Positions 46,552 to 55,832 are shown, counted from the stretch's first letter. The stretch: DNA of 64,000 nucleotides from Leptospirales bacterium (GCA_019694655.1 JAIBBN010000002.1:1-64000); one strand, 5' to 3'. Notes: a model not told the origin generated them from the letters alone. Numbers and translations are program-made.

Positions 46552-48588
46552 ATGGCAGGTGCGGGACTGTTCCCCAAAAGCCCTAACAAAATCGACCCGG
46601 TTATCCCGAGTGCGGTCGGTTCCCGGACCTCGCTGGTCTGGGAGGGACGCGATAAACCAGCGGAAGCAAAAAAGATCATAGATGAGACTGCGCGCTACAT
46701 CTCTGAATACACGCAAACCAAGTTGCCGCCTGAAGTTCTCAAAGATGTCGACATCATGGCGTCGATTGAGGACAAGATCTATAACTATATCAATCAGGCC
46801 TATGTGAACATGTTCAACCGTTACACGGTGACGGTTGAAGATGAAATGATTAAGAAAGTCCGCGACTTTGTGGACAAAGAAGAAATCAAGAGCCTTGCGC
46901 GTTACACGCCCAAGGAAATTGTTGAGCTGCTGGATAAGGTTGGCGGCTCGGATAAGTTCAATACCGGCGAACTGGAAAAGTCCGTGGTCAACATGTATGG
47001 CCACTTGCAAGGCCACATCCAGCGCGGGATGAACGATCTTGAGAACGAAACCAACGCCATCCTGCGCCAGAAGACGGATATCGGCGCCTTTGTTCGCGGC
47101 GAAAATGCCTACAGCATCGTTAAGTGCGCGTTCAAAGACAGCGCCTGGAAGCCAAAGACTGTAACAGATATCAAGCTCTCCATCAATATCCTTGATGCAG
47201 AATTGATCAGCCCGATCTTCCACTATCAGGTAACGGTTGAGCATCTGCTCAAAGAGCAGCTTTCCAAGCATATCACCGAACTGATCGATCGCGAAATCGA
47301 CAAGCTCAAGGAAGAGCTGGTCGATACCGGCCGCGCCGAAATGGGCGACAGCGAAGTCATGTTTGAGAAAATCAAACTGACTGAGAAGTTTACCGACGAT
47401 AATACCTCCGATCCGAACTCCAAGCGCTATACGATTATGGCCAAGAAGTTCATGGATAAGATCGAGGGTCTGCGCGCCGAGATTGATCAGGACGACTACG
47501 ACCCGCTCAATCTGCGCGAGCAAATTAAGAAGATCATCGACTCCGAGAACATTCGTAACCGCGGCTTTAACACCGCAGTAAACACGCTGACCTCGATTCT
47601 GGACACGTCTCGCCTGGGATATCAGTTCTGCGATAACAAGAAGAATGCCCGCGAGTGTACAATCCGCGAATACGAGGACCAAAACGACGTGGCCCTGCCG
47701 GATGAACGCTATGCGATGCGCTTGGTTTACTATGATCAAAACCAAATTCGCGAACTGAAGCGCATCTACGACACGCGCATTTCGGCATTTGTGCGCGAAG
47801 TGGACGCGGTCTGGGAAGTGGTGCACGCCCTCTACGAAAAGAAGAAAAAGCGCTTCTTTGGCCTGTCCCGTACAATGACGGACTTCGAGGATCTGACCGA
47901 AGAATTGATGCCGAAGAAATGGGTCCGGGAACGCAAGCAGCTGCTTGGCGATCCAGACGAGTTGCAGTGGAACAACCTGCAATTCCGCGATCCGGCCAAT
48001 ACCTTTGTAGAGAAGAACAACCGCACCTACACGGTGGAGATTTCCAACGTCGGGAAGCGCCTGGAGTATCTGCGCACTAAGCTGAACGACATGTTTGGCT
48101 ATCAGAACCCGGTGGAGCGCGTGGTTGTAGATGAGCGACTGAATCAGCTGTTCAAAGACTTCAACAAGTTCATCTACGAGATCAACCCGCACCATCTGCA
48201 GCCGGGACTGCTGCTGGACGTGGATATGACCACGACCAAGCGCAAGCAGTACATCATGAAGGCGATGGCCAACGTATTGAACGAGTTTCTGCATGGCGTT
48301 TCGGCAGGATTTGCCGATGCGGCTTTTGCCTCCTTCAAGCGCCGTCGCTCCACGGTTCGCTCGGACATCAACCAGGCCTTTGGCGAGGAAAGCAGTGGTG
48401 AAAGTGCAGCCTCTCTGGCCTACAAGGCTCATGAGGGCGGCGACGCCGGCGGCGCTCCGCCAGCCGCGCCTTCTTCGCCGACTCCTCCGCCCAGCTCTGG
48501 AGGCGGGGGATCCGTTCGAGGCGCTGCGGACGTAACTCCGCGCTCCTACGAGGACAAACTGAAAGAGATGGGTCTGAAGGAGCTCTGA
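46552..48588 (+). CDS. cfpA: Cytoplasmic filament protein CfpA (678 aa)
   Basis: I recognise this as the spirochaete cytoplasmic filament protein A family on length (678 residues, the same as treponemal CfpA) and the near N-terminal SRTSLVWEGRDKP block; this rests on memory, not alignment. Treponemal CfpA forms a ribbon of filaments beneath the inner membrane and is needed for normal division. The protein is rich in charged helices (Lys/Glu/Asp/Ile), consistent with a filament former, and ends in a flexible Ala/Pro/Gly/Ser tail before a conserved RSYEDKLKEMGLKEL end. No signal peptide or membrane segment. GGAGG lies seven bases before ATG 46552. A strong terminator follows, suggesting an abundant monocistronic product. 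AT-richer codons than its neighbours fit high expression or a distinct constraint. Confidence 0.75.
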   Translation: MAGAGLFPKSPNKIDPVIPSAVGSRTSLVWEGRDKPAEAKKIIDETARYISEYTQTKLPPEVLKDVDIMASIEDKIYNYINQAYVNMFNRYTVTVEDEMIKKVRDFVDKEEIKSLARYTPKEIVELLDKVGGSDKFNTGELEKSVVNMYGHLQGHIQRGMNDLENETNAILRQKTDIGAFVRGENAYSIVKCAFKDSAWKPKTVTDIKLSINILDAELISPIFHYQVTVEHLLKEQLSKHITELIDREIDKLKEELVDTGRAEMGDSEVMFEKIKLTEKFTDDNTSDPNSKRYTIMAKKFMDKIEGLRAEIDQDDYDPLNLREQIKKIIDSENIRNRGFNTAVNTLTSILDTSRLGYQFCDNKKNARECTIREYEDQNDVALPDERYAMRLVYYDQNQIRELKRIYDTRISAFVREVDAVWEVVHALYEKKKKRFFGLSRTMTDFEDLTEELMPKKWVRERKQLLGDPDELQWNNLQFRDPANTFVEKNNRTYTVEISNVGKRLEYLRTKLNDMFGYQNPVERVVVDERLNQLFKDFNKFIYEINPHHLQPGLLLDVDMTTTKRKQYIMKAMANVLNEFLHGVSAGFADAAFASFKRRRSTVRSDINQAFGEESSGESAASLAYKAHEGGDAGGAPPAAPSSPTPPPSSGGGGSVRGAADVTPRSYEDKLKEMGLKEL

Positions 48589-48610
48589 GACGCTCCGGCG
48601 CCCCGCGAAA

Positions 48611-48644
48611 AGCCCGCAGGCCCTCAGGCCCGCGGGCTTTTTTT
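48611..48644 (+). terminator. Strong rho-independent terminator after cfpA
   Basis: AGCCCGC (48611-48617) pairs with GCGGGCT (48632-48638), and GGCC pairs with GGCC inside it around a CTCA loop. Seven T follow (48638-48644). It lies 23 bases after the cfpA stop and is the clearest intrinsic terminator on the plus strand of the window. Confidence 0.92.
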
Positions 48645-48715
48645 GTTGTAGGATGCCCTGGCGACGCAATCCTGTGGCGCCGGCAATCTGCCGGCGACGC
48701 AAACGAGGTTCAACT

Positions 48716-49741
48716 ATGCCCGCATTGACCAAAGAATATTTCGCTCTCGGGGCTCGAGATACATTCAATCAGGCCCTGCGCCATCTGGTCAATGTCAGTC
48801 AACTGGTCGAGCAGGTCGAAAAAGGGCAGAACATTGCGACGATACTCAATCAATTGCTGGAACACGGAGCAATTGTTCGGGAACAAGCGCCGCCGATTAT
48901 TTCTGTAGTTCTTCTGCAGCGATTGAAGGCCGCCTATCGCTCTATCAATTTGCGCGAATCAGTCTCAGACTTCTCGGCTATCGTAGAGCGGCTTAAGAAC
49001 TGGAATGCCATCGATATGACCGTGGTCTACTATGTGCCCAACGTCGGCCCGACTCCAATCAATCCAGCCAATGCAGAGCACTGGGAGCAAGTTCACGATT
49101 TGAAAAAGGATGAGCTGGTGGTGATCTACGCTCGCCATCTCAACGGTAAGGCTGAGATTGCAGAGAAGGCAGTACGATCCATGTCTGCACTGCTCAGCGG
49201 GCAGAGCGCCGAGGACGATCCCGAATTTGTCGACCGCCGCAAACTGGAGATGGAAAAGGCGCGAGAAGAGGCAATGGCCAAAGCTCGCGCCGACGCTGAG
49301 GCCAAAGCGGCGCGCGACGCCGCAGCCCGAGCAGCGGCCCCGGCGGCTGCGCCTGCGGCAGCGCCCGCAGCGCCAGCGGCAGCGCCTGCTGCTGCGGCGC
49401 CAGGCAAGAAGATGCAGCTGACGCCGAAGTATTCGGTACAGGTTACCAATGAACTGTTCCACAACGGAAATGTGGAGGCGTGGAAGAATATTATCGAATC
49501 GTACCACGAGTCGCATGCTGGCAGCAAGGTGATCGTCTACCACGAGTCAGAGTTGATTCAGGATTTGAATTCGCTGTTCAAGTGGGGCAAGGTGAAGCAT
49601 GGCGGCCTGATTTTTTTCCAGATTGCCGGACAGCAGATCAAAAATGTCAGCCGGCTTCAAAAGTATCTGTTCGAGGGCGCCTCGCCGCGTTTTGAGGCCT
49701 TTCTCAAGCACGATGTAAACAGAACTTTGAATCTGTTCTAA
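48716..49741 (+). CDS. Unrecognised two-domain protein with Ala/Pro linker (341 aa)
   Basis: Not recognised. An N-terminal helical and mixed domain (residues 1-165, for example LNQLLEHGAIVREQAPPIISVV and MTVVYYVPNVGP) is joined by a charged coiled coil (REEAMAKARADAEAK) and an Ala/Pro-rich linker (about 205-235) to a C-terminal 105-residue domain (SVQVTNELFHNGNVEAWKN to the end). No signal peptide or membrane segment, so it should be cytoplasmic. ATG 48716 has GAGG upstream; an in-frame TTG-type extension to 48653 would overlap the cfpA terminator and is rejected. It follows cfpA directly but beyond a terminator. The two neighbouring genes are the only hint to function. Confidence 0.72.
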   Translation: MPALTKEYFALGARDTFNQALRHLVNVSQLVEQVEKGQNIATILNQLLEHGAIVREQAPPIISVVLLQRLKAAYRSINLRESVSDFSAIVERLKNWNAIDMTVVYYVPNVGPTPINPANAEHWEQVHDLKKDELVVIYARHLNGKAEIAEKAVRSMSALLSGQSAEDDPEFVDRRKLEMEKAREEAMAKARADAEAKAARDAAARAAAPAAAPAAAPAAPAAAPAAAAPGKKMQLTPKYSVQVTNELFHNGNVEAWKNIIESYHESHAGSKVIVYHESELIQDLNSLFKWGKVKHGGLIFFQIAGQQIKNVSRLQKYLFEGASPRFEAFLKHDVNRTLNLF

Positions 49742-49776
49742 GTTGGACGGGTCCGGGATTTTGATCCTGTACCGCT

Positions 49777-50490
49777 ATGTTTTCAGAGTATTTCAGCCGA
49801 CAGTCGGAGGATTTGCGCCGTGCCATAGCGGCGCAGCTCGCTCAGAGCGGGCCGCGCCCTCAAGGTCGCGACAGAGACCTCAGACTTTTCCAGGAGTTCT
49901 TTGCCTTTCTGGGCGAACATTTGCCGGCGGAGTTCGCCGTAGCTACCGGGAAGGTGCGCAGCAAGAAGCATCTCTTAAGTCGCGGTTGTGATGCGCTCAT
50001 TTTTCGTCGCTGGTTCCCGCGGTTGATCGAGGCCGCCGGAGGTTATGTCCCCAGCGAGGCTCTGCACGCCTTTCTTTCGCTGGAGGCGGAACTCACGCCC
50101 GCTACTCTGGCGACCCATTTGAATCTGACGCGCGCCATGAAAACGCTCTATGCCGGAGATCGCGAGTACCAAGGGGTCATCCCGGTCTTTTCGGTTCTGT
50201 TTGGCTACAGTTCGCAGCGCACGCTGCTACTCCTCCGCCAGGACATGAAAGATCTGGGCGATGAGAAGCAGATCCCGGCAAATTTCGAGCCGGACATGAT
50301 CGTCTGCCTGGATCGCGGAATGTTGATTAAGGATTGGGAGCAGGGCGGCGAGTACCGCGTCATTGAGACGCTGGAGGATACGCTGCTCTGGTTCTACATC
50401 CTGCTTGTGGAATATCTTGACCGCGATGGGCGTCTGAATTTGAATCTACGCGACACGGTTAAGGTCGCCAGGGAATACAACCAGTACTAG
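49777..50490 (+). CDS. Hypothetical protein, possible DUF6602-like (237 aa)
   Basis: Unrecognised with certainty. Blocks FAVATGKVRSKKHLLSRGCDALIF and NFEPDMIVCLDRGMLIKDW resemble the DUF6602 group, which I recall as uncharacterised proteins with a possible nuclease-like core; the resemblance is by eye and weak. No signal peptide or membrane segment is seen. ATG 49777 follows the previous gene by 35 bases, with only a weak ribosome site. It is followed by a GC-rich hairpin region without a T-run, then the VWA lipoprotein gene. Confidence 0.6.
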   Translation: MFSEYFSRQSEDLRRAIAAQLAQSGPRPQGRDRDLRLFQEFFAFLGEHLPAEFAVATGKVRSKKHLLSRGCDALIFRRWFPRLIEAAGGYVPSEALHAFLSLEAELTPATLATHLNLTRAMKTLYAGDREYQGVIPVFSVLFGYSSQRTLLLLRQDMKDLGDEKQIPANFEPDMIVCLDRGMLIKDWEQGGEYRVIETLEDTLLWFYILLVEYLDRDGRLNLNLRDTVKVAREYNQY

Positions 50491-50544
50491 TCGGCGCCGC
50501 CCGCTTGCGGGGGCGGAGGCCGGCGGGCGACGTAGCGAGGTCTT

Positions 50545-51639
50545 ATGTTCAGGAAAGCGGCGCTGGCCACCGTACTACTTTTGGCGCTCGCCGCCTGCTC
50601 GCGTTCGCCCCGGGACTATATTCTGGTCATCGACGCCTCAGGATCGATGCAAGGCAGCGGCCTGATCGATGAGGTTAAGCAGGCGATGCCTGAATTTCTG
50701 GAATCAGTTGCTCCGGGCGATACGGTTACGGTCGTCAAATTCGATCGCAGCGCGGCGGTGGGCGAAACCATATCGATCGGCAGCGCCGAAGATCGCAGCA
50801 AGGTGGAGACCGCCGTAACTTCTATTCAGGCGCGCGGAGCCTATACGGATATGACCGCCATGCTGCGCGCTGTGGCCGAGCGGGCGCAGTCCGCCCCCGG
50901 TCGCGAGTCCTTCGTCGTTGTAATGTCCGATGGCAAGGACGATCCTCCTCCCGGTCGCAATCGCGAGCATGTTGATCTGGCGTCGATGCGCGATCCCGGC
51001 GCCGACGAGAAGATGAATGCCGCCTATATCTACTATATCAGTCTGGGACGACTGAAAGATCCGGCGCTGGAGGAAAATTTGCGACGAATCTCGCCGCACA
51101 CCGAAACCGTTCAGGCCGGGGCCGGGGTAGAGGGCAGCGAGGGCGCCACAGCCGGAGAGCGTACCGGTCTGGCCGACGTGGCACACGACATCGATCGCTT
51201 CGCCTGGCTGCGCTGGCTGAAAAGCAACTGGCAGTGGGCGGCGATTGGGGCCGGCATTTTGCTGGCCTTGCTCTTTGTAATCTGGCTAATCTACAAGATT
51301 GCTACTGGCGGGCGCGTGCGCGGCGCCATCGTTTACTATGAAGCGGGAGTCGGGCAGCCGGTGAAGTCTGTATACAATCTGGATAAACTGGACCGAAATC
51401 GATTTTCCATCGGCGCAAAACTGGGCGCCGACTTGCGTGTGCGCAACAGCGCTATTGCCCGAAATGTTACGCTGAAAGCGGCGGCAAAGAATGGTCAGAA
51501 TTTTCTACGTCCGGCCGCCAGTGATCGCGGACAATTCGAATTTCTAGCGCAACAAACAGAAGGACTGATATCTCCGGGCGACAGGTTCCGCCTGGGCAAT
51601 TTCATTTTTGAGTATGGCGATGGCTCAAGCGACAGATAG
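50545..51639 (+). CDS. VWA-domain lipoprotein with membrane helix and FHA-like tail (364 aa)
   Basis: A lipoprotein signal (ATVLLLALAAC lipobox LAAC) is followed by a von Willebrand factor A domain with a MIDAS metal site (DASGSM, the later Thr in AYTDMTAM and Asp in MSDGKDD). A transmembrane helix lies at about residues 232-254, and the C-terminal 110 residues (NRFSIGAKLGADLRVRNSAIA to FRLGNFIFEYGD) look like a degenerate forkhead-associated fold. Lipidation outside and an FHA-like domain past a membrane helix imply that it spans the inner membrane and could relay ligand state inwards (inference). ATG 50545 has GAGG five bases upstream. Its last 26 bases overlap the next gene. Confidence 0.78.
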   Translation: MFRKAALATVLLLALAACSRSPRDYILVIDASGSMQGSGLIDEVKQAMPEFLESVAPGDTVTVVKFDRSAAVGETISIGSAEDRSKVETAVTSIQARGAYTDMTAMLRAVAERAQSAPGRESFVVVMSDGKDDPPPGRNREHVDLASMRDPGADEKMNAAYIYYISLGRLKDPALEENLRRISPHTETVQAGAGVEGSEGATAGERTGLADVAHDIDRFAWLRWLKSNWQWAAIGAGILLALLFVIWLIYKIATGGRVRGAIVYYEAGVGQPVKSVYNLDKLDRNRFSIGAKLGADLRVRNSAIARNVTLKAAAKNGQNFLRPAASDRGQFEFLAQQTEGLISPGDRFRLGNFIFEYGDGSSDR

Positions 51640-54181
51640 CAAAGCGGCGGCTCGAGAATTTCTGCGTGAACTGCGCGGATCGGATCGCGTATTTCAAATC
51701 GATCGCGATACGGCGTTGGTTTTCAGCGGCATGCATCCCGATGATGTGCGGCCGTTTGTTCGGATCGGAGCGGGCCGTCAAATCCCGGACGCTATCCTGC
51801 GCCAGATTGAATATGTAATCCTGCCAGAGGACGATCCTTGCAACCTTGGCCTGGAACTGGCCTGGCTGGGCGCCACGGTTCAGAGCGGAGAAAAGACGAT
51901 TCGTTACGTTGGCAGTCGCGAGCGAGTCAATCAGGTCTACTCCTTTGCTGGGATGCCGGAGATTGACGAGCCCTCAGAACGGCCGGTGCAGCCGGTAATC
52001 TACCATGCCTTCCGCGCCCAGGACCTGAAACGCGACCATTTCACTACGGTCTTCATGACCAACGGCGATGCCGTGCTGCAGATGGGTTCCACGCGAATCT
52101 ATGATCATCATGCCAATCGACGCATTCGACTGACAATCGACAAGGAGTACGAGTTGCTCTCACGCGCGCTGGCGCGGCGCAAGCGAACGCTGGAAGCGGA
52201 ACAGGGCGAGGCCCCGCGCGGCTTCTACTGGCCGGGTCCAGAGTATGCTCCGTCGGCCAATGCCAACCAGATTTTCTGGAGTTTTGGCGCGTCAGGAGTC
52301 CTGCTCAATCCGAGCGCCGATCACCATCAGGTCTTGTTCGAACACGCCATCGATCCAGCGCGCGTCGACACTGTTCTGTCTTACTCGGCCAGCGCGCCAG
52401 GTTTTGCCGAGGCGCTGCGCCGCAAGAATTCAGAGCAGCGCCCCGGCGCGGCATTTACAGCCGATCAAGAAGCCTTTGGTCAGCTGCGACGGGCCTACCG
52501 CAATAGCAAGCTGCAGTTTGTCTCCGACGGCGCCAGTTTGCCGACGGCCCGCGACGTGCAGCTCTATATTTCGCGCACTGCTTCGCACGTCGCCTTCAGC
52601 TGGCGAACCGGCGGAGACCTGGACCGCGCCGTGCAGATTGTGGCCCCTCTTGGCGGGAAACGGCAATCGCGTTCCTTTGATTACATTCGCGGGCCTCACG
52701 ATCTGGAACTCAGACTGCTGAATGATCGCGAAGAGCTGAAAGAAAGCGGCGCCTCATTGACTTTGCTTCTGCCTGGCGAGGGTCGACAGGCCTTACTGGA
52801 TCGAATGCGTCTGAGCGCTGCGATGCTCCCGCTGCTTCCCGCAACGGAATACCTGCTGTATTCCAGTGAATCCCTGCGCGGCCTGTCCGAACACATCCTA
52901 TCTCCTTTTCACGGGACGGAACAAGAGGAGGCGATGCGTACGCTTCTCTTCCTTCATCTTGGGCTGGAGTTTTCGCCAGAAGCCCTGGGCGATGGTTTGC
53001 AGCAACTGGCGCTGCAGGCGCCGGCCGCGGATGTGGTTACGGCAATCAATGTCTCCCAGTACCTGCGCTACCTGCGCCTGCTGCCGGGCTTTGGCCAGTA
53101 CAGCGAACGGCATAAGAAGCTGCTGCAGCGCGCGGAATCGCGCTTTGATCCAGCGCGCTTTCGGTCAGCGGAGCTGCTTGCTCAGCGCTCACGACTGCGA
53201 GGACGAATCGCCATAGCGCCGGGACAGGGCGCTTTCCTGATTCTGGAAGCAATTGCGCCGCCAGCCGCGGAGCTGCGCTGCCCGCCGCCGGTGTCGGCGA
53301 TAGAAAGCGACCGCAAGGCCTATCCCAGGCTGGTCCGTCAGTGGAGTAAGCAGGTCAACAAAGCTGGCGATCCTGCAGGCTACGCCCAGTGCATTGAGGC
53401 GCTGGAGAAGTTGTACGAGTACCGTCTATTCCTGGTCGAGGAGCGGGATCGACTGCGCCGCACTCTGAACGGCCTTGGAATCGGTCAGGAACTCCAGAGC
53501 AGCAGTTTGCCAGATCCAGTGCAAGAGCAGGGGCCCGGTTTGCTGGAGCGGTTGCGTTCGTGGTTCAGCGGGGCCGGACGCGCGGCCGTAGCAATTCTGA
53601 TTGCGGCTATTGCACTGGCGGTCTTTACGGCCGGATTCTTTACGGTCAAGGCGCTGGCGGCATCCCTGGATTCTGGCGCGCCAGGCACGACTCTGCGGGG
53701 TGACAGCGCTGACGAGCAGCGCGCAGTTCAGCTGGCGCCTCCGGGCGCCGTCGAGTCCGGAGAACCGGCGCCCGGCGAGGACCAAATCCAGGCGCCAGCG
53801 CAGGAAGTGCTGCTCTATGCTAACGCGCTTGCATCGCGCAATGGATTTCGTCCAATCAATCGCGCCGGCGATCAGCGGCGCGATCCGGACCTGGTTTTTC
53901 CGGGCGATCGCTTGCGTCTGCCTGATGGACGCATTGCACTTGTCCAGCGCGGGCAGCATCTCTGGGAAATCGCTCAGAAGTTCTACAGGCGCGATATGGC
54001 GCGGTTATTGATCCTTGATCGGCAAATGTCGGCGCTGCTGCAGGATGGATTGTCAGCTGAGGTAGCTGCTTCGATAAAACAACACCGCAAGTTGATGCAA
54101 AGACTGGCGGTAACGCCGCAAATGAAAAAAGTCCTTGGCGATCGCGAGCAGGAAGTCCTCAGGCGTAATGCGCGCCCCTGA
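51614..54181 (+). CDS. Large unrecognised membrane protein with LysM-like tail (855 aa)
   Basis: No family recognised for the first 640 residues. Part of the N-terminal half (about residues 219-267) reads like a metallo-beta-lactamase fold that has lost its metal His residues: a FGASGVLLNP strand is followed by DTVLSYSASAPGF, where active enzymes have THxHxDH. A transmembrane helix lies at about 657-682, and a LysM-like motif (VQRGQHLWEIAQKFY) at about 773-790. The N-terminal bulk is therefore predicted on one side of the membrane and the LysM tail, probably peptidoglycan-binding, on the periplasmic side. ATG 51614 or 51620 both lie inside the preceding VWA gene; ATG 51614 has GAG close by. 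The overlap suggests coupled function with the VWA protein. Confidence 0.7.
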   Translation: MAMAQATDSKAAAREFLRELRGSDRVFQIDRDTALVFSGMHPDDVRPFVRIGAGRQIPDAILRQIEYVILPEDDPCNLGLELAWLGATVQSGEKTIRYVGSRERVNQVYSFAGMPEIDEPSERPVQPVIYHAFRAQDLKRDHFTTVFMTNGDAVLQMGSTRIYDHHANRRIRLTIDKEYELLSRALARRKRTLEAEQGEAPRGFYWPGPEYAPSANANQIFWSFGASGVLLNPSADHHQVLFEHAIDPARVDTVLSYSASAPGFAEALRRKNSEQRPGAAFTADQEAFGQLRRAYRNSKLQFVSDGASLPTARDVQLYISRTASHVAFSWRTGGDLDRAVQIVAPLGGKRQSRSFDYIRGPHDLELRLLNDREELKESGASLTLLLPGEGRQALLDRMRLSAAMLPLLPATEYLLYSSESLRGLSEHILSPFHGTEQEEAMRTLLFLHLGLEFSPEALGDGLQQLALQAPAADVVTAINVSQYLRYLRLLPGFGQYSERHKKLLQRAESRFDPARFRSAELLAQRSRLRGRIAIAPGQGAFLILEAIAPPAAELRCPPPVSAIESDRKAYPRLVRQWSKQVNKAGDPAGYAQCIEALEKLYEYRLFLVEERDRLRRTLNGLGIGQELQSSSLPDPVQEQGPGLLERLRSWFSGAGRAAVAILIAAIALAVFTAGFFTVKALAASLDSGAPGTTLRGDSADEQRAVQLAPPGAVESGEPAPGEDQIQAPAQEVLLYANALASRNGFRPINRAGDQRRDPDLVFPGDRLRLPDGRIALVQRGQHLWEIAQKFYRRDMARLLILDRQMSALLQDGLSAEVAASIKQHRKLMQRLAVTPQMKKVLGDREQEVLRRNARP

Positions 54182-54217
54182 GCAACAAAGCGGGCAGATG
54201 ACCGTTGTGGAGGCGTC

Positions 54218-54553
54218 CTATTGTGGAAGCCTTTCGCTCAGCAGGCGCTGGATATCGGCAATAAAGCGGGCATGATTTTCCAGCATCGACTCCAATTCTG
54301 CAAAGTGCTGCTGCTCCATCATGCTGCGTACAAGCTCGGCCAGATTCTGGCGGACAAGAGCATCCAGGGACTGCCCTGATTGTCGTTGCGGCGACATGGC
54401 GCCAGCATTGCGCAAGATCTCGCCGATTCGTTGCGCTCTGGCTGTGCGCGCCTGTGCCGGATTTTCCGGCGCCGGTCGATTCTTTTCTTCGAAGTCAGGG
54501 CTCCGTGGGCGGCGCAGGTATTCACGCAGCGATTCGGGAGTAAATTCTTCCAT
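54218..54553 (-). CDS. Small hypothetical protein (111 aa)
   Basis: Unrecognised. A charged, helical protein with an N-terminal SLREYLRRPRSPDFEEK stretch and a C-terminal amphipathic half (LVRQNLAELVRSMMEQQ and ESMLENHARFIADIQRLL) that may oligomerise. No signal peptide or membrane helix. GGAGGG lies seven bases before ATG 54553, a strong ribosome site, so it is likely to be translated. It is convergent with the LysM-tailed gene (36-base gap) and divergent from the GGDEF gene (138 bases). Confidence 0.65.
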   Translation of the reverse strand: MEEFTPESLREYLRRPRSPDFEEKNRPAPENPAQARTARAQRIGEILRNAGAMSPQRQSGQSLDALVRQNLAELVRSMMEQQHFAELESMLENHARFIADIQRLLSERLPQ

Positions 54554-54691
54554 GGACGAGCCCTCCGCCGGTCAGCACTAGATCCGCCTGATCTCCTGGC
54601 AAGAGAAGCGTGCAGGCGGCCGACTTGAAAAAGGTGTTGCATCCAGCCCAGGGCGGCGGCAAATACCAACGAACTCGGCAAGCGAGGCGTC

Positions 54692-55747
54692 GTGGAACCA
54701 ATCAGCGAGCTGGAAAAACTGCGGCGGGAAAACCAGCGATTGCATCGCGCCCTCGAACTCAATGCGCTGCTATCGTCCAGCCTGGATCTTGGCGTAGTTC
54801 TTGATTCCTTGATGGGTCTGGCCCGCGATCTGCTGGAGGCCGAGGCATCCAGCCTGATGTTGCTGGATGAGGCCAGCCAGGAGCTGTACTTTCACACGGT
54901 CAAAGGCGAGAAGAGCGAGGCAATCAAGACGATTCGACTCAAGCTTGGCGAGGGTATAGCCGGCTGGGTAGCCCGCGAAGGCAAACCGGTGCTGGTAGCC
55001 GATGCGGCCTCGGATCCCCGCTTTTATCGTCGCGCCGACCAAAGCTCCGGCTTTGTTACGCGTAGTATGATGTGTGCGCCGCTTAAGGCGCGACGTCGAA
55101 TTGTCGGGACAGTTCAAGTTTTGAACAAACGCGACGGGAACCTTTTTACGGAGCAGGATCTGGCCCTCTTCGAGATTCTGGCCAACCAGGCCGCCATCGC
55201 AATCGAAAATGCGCGCCTCCATACCATGGCCACGGTCGATGGAATGACCGGGCTCTACATTAAGAGCTATTTTCAGGCCCGGATGGAGGAGGAATTTCGT
55301 CGCAGTAAGAATACCGGGCAGCCCTTGAGTTTGCTGATGTCGGACATTGATTTTTTTAAGAAGGTCAATGACAACTACGGCCATCAGGGCGGGGACGCCG
55401 CCTTGATTGAACTGGCGCGCGTAATCAAAGATACGGTGCACAGGCTGGGCAGCGACGACATGGCGGGTCGCTACGGCGGAGAGGAGTTCTGCGTTTTATT
55501 GCCTCAATCCGGTCCGGAGCGGGCGCTGGAAGTGGGGGAGATGATTCGCAAGAACATCGAGACCAATGCAATCCCCATAGGCGACCGCGAGGCGCATATC
55601 ACCATATCCATCGGGGTTTCGAGTTTTCCGCTTCACGATGGACAGATTCAGGGGACGGAAGATTTCATACGTCTTGCCGATGAAGCGCTCTACCTGTGCA
55701 AGAATCGCGGGCGCAATTGCGTCGCCCTGTACGAAACCGCGCAATAA
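54692..55747 (+). CDS. GAF-GGDEF diguanylate cyclase (351 aa)
   Basis: A short coiled coil (SELEKLRRENQRLHRAL) leads to a GAF domain (about residues 25-165, with LGEGIAGWVAREGKP and SMMCAPLKARRRIVGTVQVLN) and then a C-terminal GGDEF domain with an intact active site (GRYGGEEFCVLL). It should make cyclic di-GMP from two GTP. The inhibitory RxxD site, expected five residues before GGEEF, reads GSDD, so product inhibition is probably absent. The GAF ligand is unknown. It starts with GTG 54692 with GAGG six bases upstream. In spirochaetes c-di-GMP affects motility, and motility genes lie downstream in this window. Confidence 0.93.
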   Translation: MEPISELEKLRRENQRLHRALELNALLSSSLDLGVVLDSLMGLARDLLEAEASSLMLLDEASQELYFHTVKGEKSEAIKTIRLKLGEGIAGWVAREGKPVLVADAASDPRFYRRADQSSGFVTRSMMCAPLKARRRIVGTVQVLNKRDGNLFTEQDLALFEILANQAAIAIENARLHTMATVDGMTGLYIKSYFQARMEEEFRRSKNTGQPLSLLMSDIDFFKKVNDNYGHQGGDAALIELARVIKDTVHRLGSDDMAGRYGGEEFCVLLPQSGPERALEVGEMIRKNIETNAIPIGDREAHITISIGVSSFPLHDGQIQGTEDFIRLADEALYLCKNRGRNCVALYETAQ

Positions 55748-55832
55748 TCGTTTGCCATTTCGGTCTTGCCGGTCGTGCATGTCCCCCACGCGCCGCCCGG
55801 CGCAAATCAATGTGTTGCTCGGAGTCTAAGGG

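Noticed and set aside
46534-48768. 744-codon open frame on the minus strand opposite cfpA
   Set aside because: It is the mirror of cfpA codon bias; the plus frame has a strong ribosome site, terminator and a recognisable family, and the minus product has no known motif.
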